Source: Bradyrhizobium sp. B097
Lineage (GTDB): Bacteria > Pseudomonadota > Alphaproteobacteria > Rhizobiales > Xanthobacteraceae
Direction: 5' to 3'
Assembly: GCF_038957035.1 (NCBI RefSeq)
Contig: NZ_CP152412.1
Span: 4,770,501 to 4,834,500 of the forward strand
DNA length: 64,000 nt
In this document: positions 1-10,243 of the stretch, piece after piece
Layout of the letters: every line of letters begins with the position of its first letter
Numbering within the stretch: position 1 is the first letter of the stretch
Made by a program: the position numbers and the translations under genes
Notes under the pieces: generated by a model
Databases searched by the model: none
The model's input: only the letters and a program-made list of their open reading frames with translations
What the model was told of the DNA's origin: nothing

Positions 1-2069
<2,069 letters not shown>

Positions 2070-2141
2070 TCTGGGAAACCCCAAATCCGGGTCAATCGTG
2101 GATATCCTCCGTGCGCCGAAGCGTTTTTGACTGGTCTTAGA

Positions 2142-2783
2142 ATGAGCGTCGACTGGTTTCGCAGGCAGTCTTGGTCGCAAGAGGATCAAACCGAATTTTG
2201 GCGGCGCTTGAACAGAGCGCGGGAGACAAATCGGGCGCAGTACGTCTTCATCCAAGGCTTCACTCTGATGGAGATCGGGCAGCGATACGATGCCGATGCG
2301 ATAGCTCTCTTCAACCACGTGATCGATCGCTACCCTAATTCCATCACCCTCGTGCAAGCGCTCTCTGCAAAAGCCGACTGTCTTTTAAGGTCAAGAGACA
2401 TCGAGGGCGCGCTGACTTACTATGAGCATGCGATCCAGAGGATGCGCGCCAAGCCGAGCGTCCAGACATGGGCGTGGCTTGAACTTGCGTGGGTCGTCGC
2501 GACTAACGAACTCTCGAATCACTATGAGACTGCGCTTGCGGTCCTTGATGAGTTCGGGAGTCGAGCAGGATTGTTTCCCATAGTAGTATTCCGCGTCTAC
2601 GGAAGCCGTGCCCTTATCATGAGCGCCTGCGGATTGGCCGACCTTGCCGCGAGTAACGCACGTACAGCGCTTAGTGCGGCCAACAAGGAAGAGTCCGGAA
2701 TTCGATACCATCCGAAGATCGGTGTTGTGGGACCAAGGTACGATGACATCCGGGCGCGTTTAGTGGCAATCGCGTCCGCGTGA
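2142..2783 (+). CDS. TPR-like hypothetical protein
   Basis: Cytoplasmic protein of about 213 residues with no signal peptide. I do not recognise the family. Residues about 40-105 read like two tetratricopeptide helix pairs (alternating A/L/Y with RYPNS and GALTYYEHAI elements), suggesting a protein-protein interaction scaffold. A TTG 15 bases upstream is also in frame, but the ATG giving MSVDWFRR is the better start. Codon use is visibly less GC-rich in third positions than in uvrA (many ATA, ACT, CTT, AAT codons), which suggests recent acquisition or a strain-specific gene. It sits alone between uvrA and a palindromic intergenic repeat. Confidence 0.6.
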   Translation: MSVDWFRRQSWSQEDQTEFWRRLNRARETNRAQYVFIQGFTLMEIGQRYDADAIALFNHVIDRYPNSITLVQALSAKADCLLRSRDIEGALTYYEHAIQRMRAKPSVQTWAWLELAWVVATNELSNHYETALAVLDEFGSRAGLFPIVVFRVYGSRALIMSACGLADLAASNARTALSAANKEESGIRYHPKIGVVGPRYDDIRARLVAIASA

Positions 2784-2812
2784 AATCCGGTAAAGGGCAA
2801 GCTGGTGAGCAA

Positions 2813-2897
2813 GTAGCCCGGATGAGCGAAGCGATATCTGGGACCGCTCGAAGTCATCGACGTTTGTCCCGCATGTCCCTTCGCTCATGCGGGATAC
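2813..2897. repeat. Intergenic palindromic repeat, GTAGCCCGGATG class
   Basis: The left arm begins GTAGCCCGGATGAGCGAAGC and the right arm ends CTTCGCTCATGCGGGATAC, so the unit can fold into a long imperfect hairpin. The same opening motif occurs at 31365. This looks like a dispersed Bradyrhizobium-type palindromic element between the 3' ends of convergent genes. Confidence 0.7.
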
Positions 2898-2923
2898 GAT
2901 GACTGGAGCAGCCCACCTCCGCC

Positions 2924-3256
2924 CTACACCGCCCAATAATTCGGGTGCGTGTAGGCGTGCGAGCGGTCGCCCCAGTCAAATTCATCGCCGTCGAACTCGG
3001 ACGGGCCGGTGCGCAGATCGTCCAGCGTCACCTCGGCCTCGAAGGCCTGGCGCGCGGGATCGAATTTCAAGGCTGTCCACCTGACCGGATAATGGTGGTG
3101 GCTGCTGAGCACGCCGCCGGTTTTGATCACGGCGTAGGCCACCGTTCCGCTCACCTTGTCGAGCATCAGCCGCTCGATCGAACCGAGTTTTGAGCCATCG
3201 CGCCCGAACACGCAGACATGCTCGACGCGGTCGCTGGGCACCAAGGTATGATGCAT
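2924..3256 (-). CDS. PRC-barrel domain protein
   Basis: Small cytoplasmic protein of 110 residues. The segment with V-x-G-x-D-G-S-K-L-G-S-I-E-R-L-M-L-D matches the beginning of a PRC barrel, the fold shared by the photosynthetic reaction centre H subunit and RimM, and used in many stand-alone proteins as an adaptor. The ATG at 3256 is chosen because AGGGAGG lies just upstream; a longer reading to 3307 would lack a site. The C-terminal half is acidic (DGDEFDWGD). No partner is evident; the next gene upstream is kptA. The specific function is unknown. Confidence 0.75.
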   Translation of the reverse strand: MHHTLVPSDRVEHVCVFGRDGSKLGSIERLMLDKVSGTVAYAVIKTGGVLSSHHHYPVRWTALKFDPARQAFEAEVTLDDLRTGPSEFDGDEFDWGDRSHAYTHPNYWAV

Positions 3257-3362
3257 GGCATCCTCCCTGCTTTCCCTTGTTCGGCCGAGATTATAGCACC
3301 GGCGCATGCCGATGTGCAGAGGTCGTCGGGCGGATTGGCGAAGTGTAATCCGCCCTCCGTCA

Positions 3363-3899
3363 CTACCCGAGAAACTGCGGCGGCACGTGGTCAGTCAGCC
3401 ATACGCCGTTGTCCGCCCGGTAAAACTTGAATCCCTTCCCGTGCATGGCGCCGGCATCGACCTTGAAAATATGGGGCTTGCCGTGACGCTGACCGACGCG
3501 CAGGGCTGTCGCTTCATCGGCGGACAGATGCACTTGCTGGCGTGCCTGCGGCTTCAGGCCTTCCACCAGGATCACGTCGACAAACCGCGTCGCGGTCCCG
3601 TGATACAGGATCGACGGCGGCTGTTGCGGCGGCAAGCCAAGCTCTACCGATACCGAGTGCCCCTGCGCGGCACGGATCTCGCGGCCATCGGCCGAGATCG
3701 AAAACCGCTTCTTGTCGCTGGTCGCGACGACATCGAGCAGGTCGGCGCGGCTAAACCTCGTTCCAGCCGCGTTGGCTTTTTCAACCAGCTCGTCAATGTT
3801 GACCCAGCCGTCAGCACTGAGCGTCAAGCCGATCTCATCGGGCTTGTGCCGCAGCACGAAGCTCAAGAACTTGCTGAGCTGGATTTGATCGACCGGCAT
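3363..3899 (-). CDS. kptA: RNA 2'-phosphotransferase, Tpt1/KptA family
   Basis: Transfers an internal 2'-phosphate from RNA to NAD+, giving ADP-ribose 1'',2''-cyclic phosphate and nicotinamide. The 178 residues carry family landmarks: SKFLSFVLRHKP near the N-terminus (the R-H of the first conserved Arg/His motif), GWVNIDELV, a central YHGT motif, HLS and a C-terminal GxKFYRADNGVWLT. ATG 3899 has AGGAAC upstream, so the reading to 3971 is rejected. In eukaryotes the enzyme finishes tRNA splicing; bacterial substrates remain uncertain. It is separated from the upstream beta-propeller gene by a large hairpin. Confidence 0.93.
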   Translation of the reverse strand: MPVDQIQLSKFLSFVLRHKPDEIGLTLSADGWVNIDELVEKANAAGTRFSRADLLDVVATSDKKRFSISADGREIRAAQGHSVSVELGLPPQQPPSILYHGTATRFVDVILVEGLKPQARQQVHLSADEATALRVGQRHGKPHIFKVDAGAMHGKGFKFYRADNGVWLTDHVPPQFLG

Positions 3900-3962
3900 C
3901 GGGTGTTCCTGTCCGGCCGCCTTATACCCAAGGCCAATCGTGACGAGCAAGTCAGCCGGCAA

Positions 3963-4009
3963 GCGAAGCAATCGTAGGGTAGCCAGCCTACCCTACGCAC
4001 TTGCTTCGC
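3963..4009. terminator. Long two-part hairpin after the beta-propeller gene
   Basis: An inner 10-bp perfect stem (CGTAGGGTAG with CTACCCTACG, 5-nt loop) is enclosed by an outer 9-bp perfect stem (GCGAAGCAA with TTGCTTCGC) across a small internal bulge. It lies directly after the stop of the minus-strand gene at 4012 and before kptA. No T-run follows, so it may be an intergenic repeat acting as a transcript-end structure rather than a classical intrinsic terminator. Confidence 0.6.
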
Positions 4010-4011
4010 AC

Positions 4012-4950
4012 CTACTCCGTCCTTCTCAGAAACGCCCCGAACGCCCGCGGGCCGTCGCCGACCTTGACCTCGCCGACCACCTTCAGCTCGGCGGCATCGA
4101 TCACGCTGAGCGTATTGCTCTCCCAGTTCGCGACCACGATGCGCTTGCCGTCGGCCGTCGCCTCGATGCCCTCGGGGTACTCGCCGACCGTGATCCGCTT
4201 CACCGGCTGCAAGGTTGCGAGGTCGAACACGCTGACCTTGCCGTCATACTGGTCGGTGACGAAACCGCGGCCCTGCGCCAGCGCCACGGCATAGGGGCGC
4301 AGGCCGACATGGACGCGGCCGATCTCGCTGATGGTCGCGATGTCGATCACGGAGACGTCGTTGGAGCCGACATTGGCGGTGTAGGCACGTTTGCCTTCGG
4401 CATCGATGGTGACGCCGAACGGACGGGTCCCGACCTTCACGATCCCTCGCCGCTCGTGGGCGGAAATGTCTGTGATCGACACGCTGTCGTCGTCGCGGTC
4501 GGCCGAGAGCAGCAGCCGCCCGTCCGGCGTCACGGCAAGCCCGGACGGCGATGCGCCGACCGCCAGACTGGCGACGACCCGCTGCTCCCTGGCATCGATC
4601 ACCCGCACCGCGGCGGCGTACCAGTCGGCGACATAGACGGTTGCGCCGTCGGGGGACACCGCGATGCCGAGCGGCCCGCCGCCGACCTCGATCCGGCCGA
4701 CCACCTTGCGCGCCGACGCGTCGACCACCGTGACCGCCTTGGCATCGGGGCTGGTCACATAGGCGAAGCGGCCGTCATGGCTGACGGCGACGCCGGCGGG
4801 CTTGCCGCCGATCGCGATGGTCGCGACCGGCTTCGACGTCGCGAGATCGACCACCGTGAGATCGTCGCTGAGCTGGTTGGTGACGAACGCCTCCTCGGCG
4901 CGCGCGCCAGTGAGACCGGCGAGCAGCACCAGCAGCGCGATCACGCGCAT
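4012..4950 (-). CDS. Exported YVTN/YncE-type beta-propeller protein
   Basis: Protein of 312 residues with an N-terminal signal peptide (MRVIALLVLLAGLTGARA) and about seven repeats of the VxVIDxxTxxVVxxIxVGxxPxGVAVSPDG type, which build a beta-propeller. It is similar to the propeller proteins associated with PQQ-dependent alcohol catabolism (YVTN family). ATG 4950 is two bases after the stop of the upstream SRPBCC gene, so the two are translationally coupled. The likely location is the periplasm. The role is unproven; propellers of this type often accompany quinoprotein dehydrogenases and cytochrome c, but none is in this window. Confidence 0.88.
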   Translation of the reverse strand: MRVIALLVLLAGLTGARAEEAFVTNQLSDDLTVVDLATSKPVATIAIGGKPAGVAVSHDGRFAYVTSPDAKAVTVVDASARKVVGRIEVGGGPLGIAVSPDGATVYVADWYAAAVRVIDAREQRVVASLAVGASPSGLAVTPDGRLLLSADRDDDSVSITDISAHERRGIVKVGTRPFGVTIDAEGKRAYTANVGSNDVSVIDIATISEIGRVHVGLRPYAVALAQGRGFVTDQYDGKVSVFDLATLQPVKRITVGEYPEGIEATADGKRIVVANWESNTLSVIDAAELKVVGEVKVGDGPRAFGAFLRRTE

Positions 4951-4952
4951 GC

Positions 4953-5492
4953 TCAGCTTCCGCTCTCGATCTTCTTCTTCAGCGCCGCTAGCCCGCCTCG
5001 GTAGAGCTCGCTCACTGCTTTCACCGCGGCCTCGTCGTTCAGCTCCGGCGGCGGATCGTTGTTCGGAAAGCCGCGATAGAAGGCGCCGGCCCATTCCAGC
5101 TTCGCCTTGCCGCCAGGCGCCGGCGACACCGACAGCGTCGAGGAGTAATTGGTGACCGGCAGCACCTTCACGTCGACCGCCGTGATGCGGTACGAATAGC
5201 TCATCATCTCGGGCTCGTATTTGTAGAGCTCCTCGTCGATGGTAATGCCGGGCGCCAGTGTCAACCGCCGCGTGGCGCCGATCTCGTTGCCCTTCTCGCC
5301 CTCGGTCTTGGCGACACCGGCAAGCCAGCTCATGTCCTGGAAATTGCCGATCACCGCCCACACCTTGGCCTGTGGCGCATCGATCTCGATGGATTCCCGC
5401 ACCTTCTGGCGGGTCGGCCCATGGGCCCAGGCGGCCCCAAATACGGCCAATGCCGCCACCACCACGCCAGCCTTCGCGATCGTCAATCTCAT
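4953..5492 (-). CDS. Exported SRPBCC protein, MxaD-like
   Basis: Protein of 179 residues: signal peptide (hydrophobic VVVAALAVFGAAWAHG) followed by a START/SRPBCC ligand-binding fold (ESIEIDAPQAKVWAVIGNF, a typical polyketide-cyclase opening). It resembles MxaD, a periplasmic factor linked to electron transfer between methanol dehydrogenase and cytochrome c. ATG 5492 has GGGAGAG at good spacing and gives a clean signal peptide; an ATG at 5522 would add ten charged residues. It is the first gene of a two-gene operon with the propeller protein, which strengthens the methanol/alcohol-oxidation guess. Known: the family link. Inferred: the role here. Confidence 0.8.
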   Translation of the reverse strand: MRLTIAKAGVVVAALAVFGAAWAHGPTRQKVRESIEIDAPQAKVWAVIGNFQDMSWLAGVAKTEGEKGNEIGATRRLTLAPGITIDEELYKYEPEMMSYSYRITAVDVKVLPVTNYSSTLSVSPAPGGKAKLEWAGAFYRGFPNNDPPPELNDEAAVKAVSELYRGGLAALKKKIESGS

Positions 5493-5646
5493 CCCTGGTC
5501 TCTCCCGATGTCTGTTGGTCATGCGCCGCCTGGCGCATGCCGCAGTCTATGGCTCGGGTTTAGACCGGATCGGGGACCCGCTTCTTGCACCAGAGCGAAG
5601 TCGCCGCTGGCGGCTTCCCCGGGAGGCAAGCCCGCCGGGATCGGCG

Positions 5647-6414
5647 TCACTCCTCGATCGCCGCCTCGACGAACCCCTTGGGGTCGTCGCAGAACTCGCG
5701 CATCAGCCGGTAGTGGTCGGTCTCCTGCAGGTTGACCGGCTCGAGCCCGTATTTGCTCAGCCGCAGCAGCGTCGCGTCGGGATAGGCCATCAGGACCGGC
5801 GCATGCGTCGCCATGATCACCTGGCAGTGGCCGGTGCCGTTCATCCGGTGCAGCAGCTTGAGGAATTCGATCTGGCGCGCCGGCGACAGCGCGGATTCCG
5901 GCTCGTCGAAGATGAAGATGCCCTGCCGCCGGCAGCGCTCCTCGAAGAAGCGCAGAAAGCCCTCGCCGTGGGAATGCGACAGGAAGTCCGGCGGCAACGC
6001 GCCGACGTCCTGCGCTGCCTCGTCCAGATATCGTGCAACCGAGAAGAAGCTTTCGGCGCGGAAGAACCAGCCATTGGTGACCTTGGGCAACCAGCTCGCG
6101 CGCAGCGCTGACGCCAGCGAACCGCCCATTTTCTCCAGCGCACGACCATGGTCGACCGCGCGATAGCCCTTGCCGCCGCCGGCGTCGTCATAGCCCGCCA
6201 TCACGGCGATGCCTTCCAGCAGCGTCGACTTGCCGGTGCCGTTCTCGCCGACAATGATGGTGATCGCCTTGTCGAAGCTGAGTTCGAATTCGTCGCGCAG
6301 CAGCGGCAGCACGAAAGGATATGCATCGCGATTGGGAATGCGCCCAGGATCGAGCCAGACCCGCCTCAGATACGGCGCCGGCATGTTGATCGGGCGATGT
6401 CGTCCTCTGGCCAT
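5647..6414 (-). CDS. Stand-alone AAA/ABC-type ATPase
   Basis: Cytoplasmic ATPase of 255 residues. Walker A GENGTGKST is near residue 57, an ABC-like SHGEG segment lies mid-protein, and Walker B IFIFDEPESALSP is followed by a switch His in ATHAP. This is the compact RecF/OLD/SMC-type arrangement (AAA_21/AAA_23), without transmembrane or nuclease parts. ATG 6414 follows AGGACGA. It is a single gene, divergent from the thioesterase. Homologues are usually annotated only as AAA family ATPase; some are linked to stress or phage defence, but nothing adjacent supports that here. Confidence 0.85.
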   Translation of the reverse strand: MARGRHRPINMPAPYLRRVWLDPGRIPNRDAYPFVLPLLRDEFELSFDKAITIIVGENGTGKSTLLEGIAVMAGYDDAGGGKGYRAVDHGRALEKMGGSLASALRASWLPKVTNGWFFRAESFFSVARYLDEAAQDVGALPPDFLSHSHGEGFLRFFEERCRRQGIFIFDEPESALSPARQIEFLKLLHRMNGTGHCQVIMATHAPVLMAYPDATLLRLSKYGLEPVNLQETDHYRLMREFCDDPKGFVEAAIEE

Positions 6415-6591
6415 TCGTCCTGCTTCCGGCACGCCGCGGCGGCGCCAGCCACGATCCCAGATCGAGGCGAATCCGTCAAGAACACAACAAGAACGAGCGG
6501 ACCAGGCTGGCGCGCACGTCGGCGTACAATGCTAGGTTCAACGTCCCGCGCATACGACGCGGAATCAGCAAGCCTTGTTGGGATTCCCGAA

Positions 6592-6999
6592 ATGACAATC
6601 TCGCCTCCGGAAGGGTTCAAGCTCCTGCCGAGCCGCCCAGGGTTCATCGACCACAATGGTCCCTACTACTGTCGCGAGACCGGCGACGCCGCGCCTGAAT
6701 GGGGGTTTCAGAGCGACGACCGGCACGGCAATCCCTACGGCTATATTCATGGCGGGGCGATCCTCGGCTTTCTCGATACCGCCCTTGGCAGTGCCGTGTT
6801 CATGGCAACGAAACGCAAATGCGCGACCGTTTCGCTGGACACCCGCTTCGTCGGCGGCGCCGCACCGGGTCCATGGATCATCGGCCGCACGACCGTGAAA
6901 AAGGTGACGCGGACCTTCGCCTTCGTCGATGCTGAGGCCTTCGCCGGCGACAGGCTGCTGGTGACGGCTGCGGCGGTCTTCCGTGTCTTCGACGAATGA
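6592..6999 (+). CDS. Hotdog-fold acyl-CoA thioesterase, PaaI family
   Basis: Protein of 135 residues with the PaaI/YbgC-type hotdog fold. The diagnostic helix is NPYGYIHGGAILGFLDTALGS, where HGG precedes the central helix, followed by the strands CATVSLDTRFVGGAAPG. Such enzymes hydrolyse acyl- or aryl-CoA thioesters in the cytoplasm; the substrate cannot be told. ATG 6592 is chosen because upstream sequence is non-homologous in character. The next gene starts 4 bases after its stop, suggesting coupling. Confidence 0.88.
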   Translation: MTISPPEGFKLLPSRPGFIDHNGPYYCRETGDAAPEWGFQSDDRHGNPYGYIHGGAILGFLDTALGSAVFMATKRKCATVSLDTRFVGGAAPGPWIIGRTTVKKVTRTFAFVDAEAFAGDRLLVTAAAVFRVFDE

Positions 7000-7003
7000 G
7001 CGG

Positions 7004-7327
7004 ATGCCAAGTCGCAGCTACATGCTTTTCCGCGAGGCGATCCTCACCGAGCAGCAAGTGGTCTGCAGCTATGACGATCGGCCGCGCGAGCTCTGCCCGC
7101 ATATCATCGGCTACAACAAGAGCGGTGAAGAGGTCGTGCTGGCCTGGCAGTTCGCCGGCGAAAGTTCGGGCAAGCTGCCGGAATGGCGCTGCCTGCGCCT
7201 TGCCCAAGTCAGCGCGATCAGCTTGCGCAAGGGCCGCTGGCACGAGGGCGGTTCGCACCGCACCGAGCAGACCTGCGTCAGCGCGATCGACCTCGACATC
7301 AACATCCATGTCCGCAAGCGGCGGTGA
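7004..7327 (+). CDS. Small conserved protein, WYL-like fold suspected
   Basis: Protein of 107 residues starting four bases after the thioesterase stop. The opening MLFREAILTEQQVVCSYDDR, then PRELCPHIIGYNKSGEEVVLAWQFAG, resembles the beta-strand pattern of WYL ligand-sensing domains (I-x-Y-x-D-x-x-R-x-V-x-P-h-h-h), but without the HTH of WYL regulators. I do not recognise an established family. Co-transcription with the thioesterase is likely from spacing alone. Confidence 0.62.
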   Translation: MPSRSYMLFREAILTEQQVVCSYDDRPRELCPHIIGYNKSGEEVVLAWQFAGESSGKLPEWRCLRLAQVSAISLRKGRWHEGGSHRTEQTCVSAIDLDINIHVRKRR

Positions 7328-7389
7328 GCGGCCCTTACCTGTCGCGAGGATGCGGATGTGTGCCCCACTGACCGCGCAGCATATTCGGT

Positions 7390-7511
7390 GTCGTCCCGGC
7401 GAAGGCCGGGACCCATAACCACCGATGTCGATTGATACGCAACGCTCGAACGACGAGTCCATTCAGCAACACCCGCCGCGGAGTATGGGTCCCTGCTTTC
7501 GCAGGGACGAC
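7390..7511. repeat. Paired hairpin repeat, GTCGTCCCGGCGAA class
   Basis: The arms 7390-7417 and 7484-7511 are inverted copies (about 24 of 28 bases match), and each arm is itself a small hairpin (CCCGGC-GAA-GGCCGGG and CCCTGC-TTTC-GCAGGG). The shared element is GGGACCCATA. A related unit is at 34829-34934. It lies between convergent genes and may also help end transcription. Confidence 0.7.
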
Positions 7512-7536
7512 GCTCAGAGAGACTGCGAGCCCGCCC

Positions 7537-8412
7537 CTACGGCCGCTCCGCCTCCTCCAGCACTTCCAGCACCAGCTCCATCGTCATCAGCACGGGATTG
7601 TCGCCGCGCACCAGGCGTCCCTCGGCGATGCCGCCGAGATAGTCGACCAGCGCGACGTCGAGACTGGCGCGCACTCGACGATTGGCGTCAGGCGCGATCT
7701 GCCCCGCGGTCACCGCGAGCTCGGTCGCGAACGGCACCACGCTGTGGCCATCGCTGAGCACCGCGCCGATGGTCGAGCCGACGCCGCCATGCAGCCGCGC
7801 GCGCAGGATGCCGTGCTGGCGGCAGAAGTCTTCCAACGCACAGGCAAAATCCTGGTTCGGGCGCAGCCGCAACGCGAAGGCATGGCTCGTGGCCTTCGCA
7901 CCCGCCGGCGCGCTTTCGACCGGGCCAAAGAGCTTGAAATTGGTCTCGCTGTCGGGCTCGGCCACAAACGTCGCGCCATCAATCCCGAACGCGCTGACCT
8001 CGAACGGCTCGGCGACGATGGTCTCGTCCGGCAGCATGTGTCCGCCGTTGAAGCGGCCGTCGGCCTCGGTCCACAACCCGTGGCAATGGAAGAACGGTGC
8101 GCCGTCGCGTTCGCCGAAGGTCAGCGCCGCGAGCTTGAGCCGTGTCACGCCGTCGGGACGGAACGTGTCGCTGTAGAACGCGGCGTTGACGCCGTCCTTC
8201 GACAGCGCCGGCATCACATAGGCGAACGGCCCGAGCGCGCCGCCCGTGGCGCTCAGCACGCCGCCGGAAAATCCCTCTGCCGCAAAGCCGCGGCGCACAG
8301 CTTCGAGCAAGGGAATGCCGGCCTCCAGCATGAATGAAAATGCGCGGCCGCGCGCGGTGACCCATTGGATGCGCTCGGGTATGGGAGCACCGGGCTGGGC
8401 GATGCTGCGCAT
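7537..8412 (-). CDS. Tandem PPC/DUF296 domain protein
   Basis: Protein of 291 residues containing two PPC (DUF296, PD1-like) domains. The first half has GVLSATGGALGPFAYVMP and FHCHGLW; the second has LRARLHGGVGSTIGAVLSDG. In both, G-rich loops and His residues match the trimeric PPC fold, which in bacteria is typically a single-domain protein of unknown biochemical function and in plants is fused to AT-hooks. There is no DNA-binding motif here. Its ATG is four bases after the stop of the acyl-CoA synthetase, with GAGG upstream, so they form an operon and a metabolic role is more likely than DNA binding. Confidence 0.82.
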   Translation of the reverse strand: MRSIAQPGAPIPERIQWVTARGRAFSFMLEAGIPLLEAVRRGFAAEGFSGGVLSATGGALGPFAYVMPALSKDGVNAAFYSDTFRPDGVTRLKLAALTFGERDGAPFFHCHGLWTEADGRFNGGHMLPDETIVAEPFEVSAFGIDGATFVAEPDSETNFKLFGPVESAPAGAKATSHAFALRLRPNQDFACALEDFCRQHGILRARLHGGVGSTIGAVLSDGHSVVPFATELAVTAGQIAPDANRRVRASLDVALVDYLGGIAEGRLVRGDNPVLMTMELVLEVLEEAERP

Positions 8413-8416
8413 CGCC

Positions 8417-10057
8417 TCACGCGCCCGTCGATTTGGCGATCACCTCGAGCAGCCCGCGCGCCTCGAGCTCGTCGCGGATCAGCCGCTTCGGCACCTTGCC
8501 GTAGCCGGACTTCGGCAGCGCCTCCCAGAAGAAGAAGCGCTTCGGCATCTTGTAGCGCGGCACCTTCGGCGCAAGGTACGCCGCTAGCTCCGCCTCCGCG
8601 ACCGCCTCGGTGCCCTCGCGCGCGACGCAGACGGCGACACCGACCTCGCCCCAGAACGGATCGGGCACGCCGAGCACGGCGACCTCGCCGACCGCGGGAT
8701 GGGTCAAGAGCTTCTCCTCGATCTCGCGCGGATAGATGTTGGAGCCGCCGGAGATGTACATGTCGGAGGCGCGGCCGGTGATGTAGACAAAACCCTCCTC
8801 GTCCATGTGGCCGAGGTCGCCGGTACGAAACCAGCCGTCACGGAACGCCTTCGCATTGGCCTCGGGGTTGTCGTAGTAGCCGGCGAACACGCCGGGGCCA
8901 ATCACGCAGATCTCGCCGGTCTCGTGCGCCTTCAGCTCGCGCCCGTCGTCGCTCTGGATCGAGACCTGCATCCCGGTGCGCTCAAAGCCGCAGGTGCCGA
9001 TCCGCGCATGCGGTCCGTCCTCGGGATCGTGCAGGCCGGGCGGCAGCACGGTGATGTTGCCGGTGACCTCGCCGAGGCCGAAGTACTGCACCAGCACACC
9101 GCCGAGCTTGTGCAGCGCCGCCTTCTGGTCCTCGCGATACATCGGCGCGCCGGCATAGATGATGTAGCGCAGCGAGGAATGGTCGTGCTGCTCGGCGGCG
9201 GGGTGCTCGACCATCATCTTCAGGATGGTCGGCACCGTGAACATGTTGCTGACGCGATACCTGGCGATCAGGCGGAACGCCTCGGCGATGTCGAATTTCT
9301 CCGACGGCAGCAGGATGGTCGGCACGCCGCGCGCGGTCTGCACCAGCTGGTGCACGCCGGCGCCATGCGACAGCGGCGCCACCACCAGCGAGGCGTCGTC
9401 TTCGGTGGTGCCAGGCATCAGGTCGGCGAGATGGTTCGTGATCACGAAAGCCATCTGGCCGTGGGTCAAGACCGCGGCCTTGGAGCGCCCGGTGGTGCCG
9501 GAGGTGAAGAAGAACCAGCAGGGATCGTCATACTCGACCGATGTGTTCTCGACCGAGGCGCCGGCATGCTTGGCGATGACGTCGCCGACGGTGGCCTCGC
9601 CGAACGTGCCCTCCTCGCCGATCCGCCAGACGAATTCGAGCGCGGGATTGGCGGCCGCCTTGGCATGGTCGGGGAAGTCGGCGTGGCACAGAAACGCCTT
9701 GGCGCCGGAGGCCGCCGCCAGATAGGCGACCTCGTCCGGCATCAGGCGGAAATTGGTCGGCACCCAGACCGCGCCGAGCCGGAAGGCCGCGAACATCGAC
9801 CAGAACATCTCGTCGCAGTTCTTGGAATGCACCAGGATGCGGTCGCCTTTGCCGATGCCGCGCGCGGCCAGCGCCGCCGCCAGCGCCGAGACGTTCTGGT
9901 CGATATGGCGCCAGGACCAGGCCTTCTCGTTCCAGATGAAGCCGGGACGATCGCCGTGGCGGCGAGCGTTCTGGGTCAGGATGTAGGCAAGGTTCATCAC
10001 CCGACGCGACACCCGCGCGATCCCGCCGCGCGGCGCGGTCGCCTCGGTCCCGCTCAT
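8417..10057 (-). CDS. Acyl-CoA synthetase / AMP-binding ligase
   Basis: ANL-superfamily enzyme of about 546 residues activating a carboxylic acid to its CoA thioester through an acyl-AMP. Visible: P-loop FFFTSGTTGRSK, the region YFGLGEVTGN in the place of the usual YGxTE, the hinge GWFRTGDLGH, and GRASDMYISGGSNIYP; the C-terminal catalytic Lys lies in LPKSGYGKVPKRLI. The substrate is not predictable; the long-chain/FadD-like subgroup is closest. Start options are ATG 10057 (used) and ATG 9997 (MNLAYILTQNARRHG); neither has a strong ribosome site. It is followed four bases later by the PPC protein. Confidence 0.9.
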   Translation of the reverse strand: MSGTEATAPRGGIARVSRRVMNLAYILTQNARRHGDRPGFIWNEKAWSWRHIDQNVSALAAALAARGIGKGDRILVHSKNCDEMFWSMFAAFRLGAVWVPTNFRLMPDEVAYLAAASGAKAFLCHADFPDHAKAAANPALEFVWRIGEEGTFGEATVGDVIAKHAGASVENTSVEYDDPCWFFFTSGTTGRSKAAVLTHGQMAFVITNHLADLMPGTTEDDASLVVAPLSHGAGVHQLVQTARGVPTILLPSEKFDIAEAFRLIARYRVSNMFTVPTILKMMVEHPAAEQHDHSSLRYIIYAGAPMYREDQKAALHKLGGVLVQYFGLGEVTGNITVLPPGLHDPEDGPHARIGTCGFERTGMQVSIQSDDGRELKAHETGEICVIGPGVFAGYYDNPEANAKAFRDGWFRTGDLGHMDEEGFVYITGRASDMYISGGSNIYPREIEEKLLTHPAVGEVAVLGVPDPFWGEVGVAVCVAREGTEAVAEAELAAYLAPKVPRYKMPKRFFFWEALPKSGYGKVPKRLIRDELEARGLLEVIAKSTGA

Positions 10058-10243
10058 CGCCGCCCCGCCGATACGCACAACAGACAGGGCATGATCAGGA
10101 CGGTCATCGGGTGTTTCCTCGGTCAGAACCGGGCGTCTTCAAGCGCCGCAAGGGATTGGTGCCACCCGGTTTATCGCCAAGCCGCTCGCCTCGGCAAGGC
10201 CCGCCGAACGCAGCGCGATGATACCGCGCCGGCGGCCGCCAAC

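Noticed and set aside
5647..6414. Anti-phage defence gene (OLD-like ATPase)
   Set aside because: There is no TOPRIM or other effector domain or partner gene; evidence supports only an ATPase.
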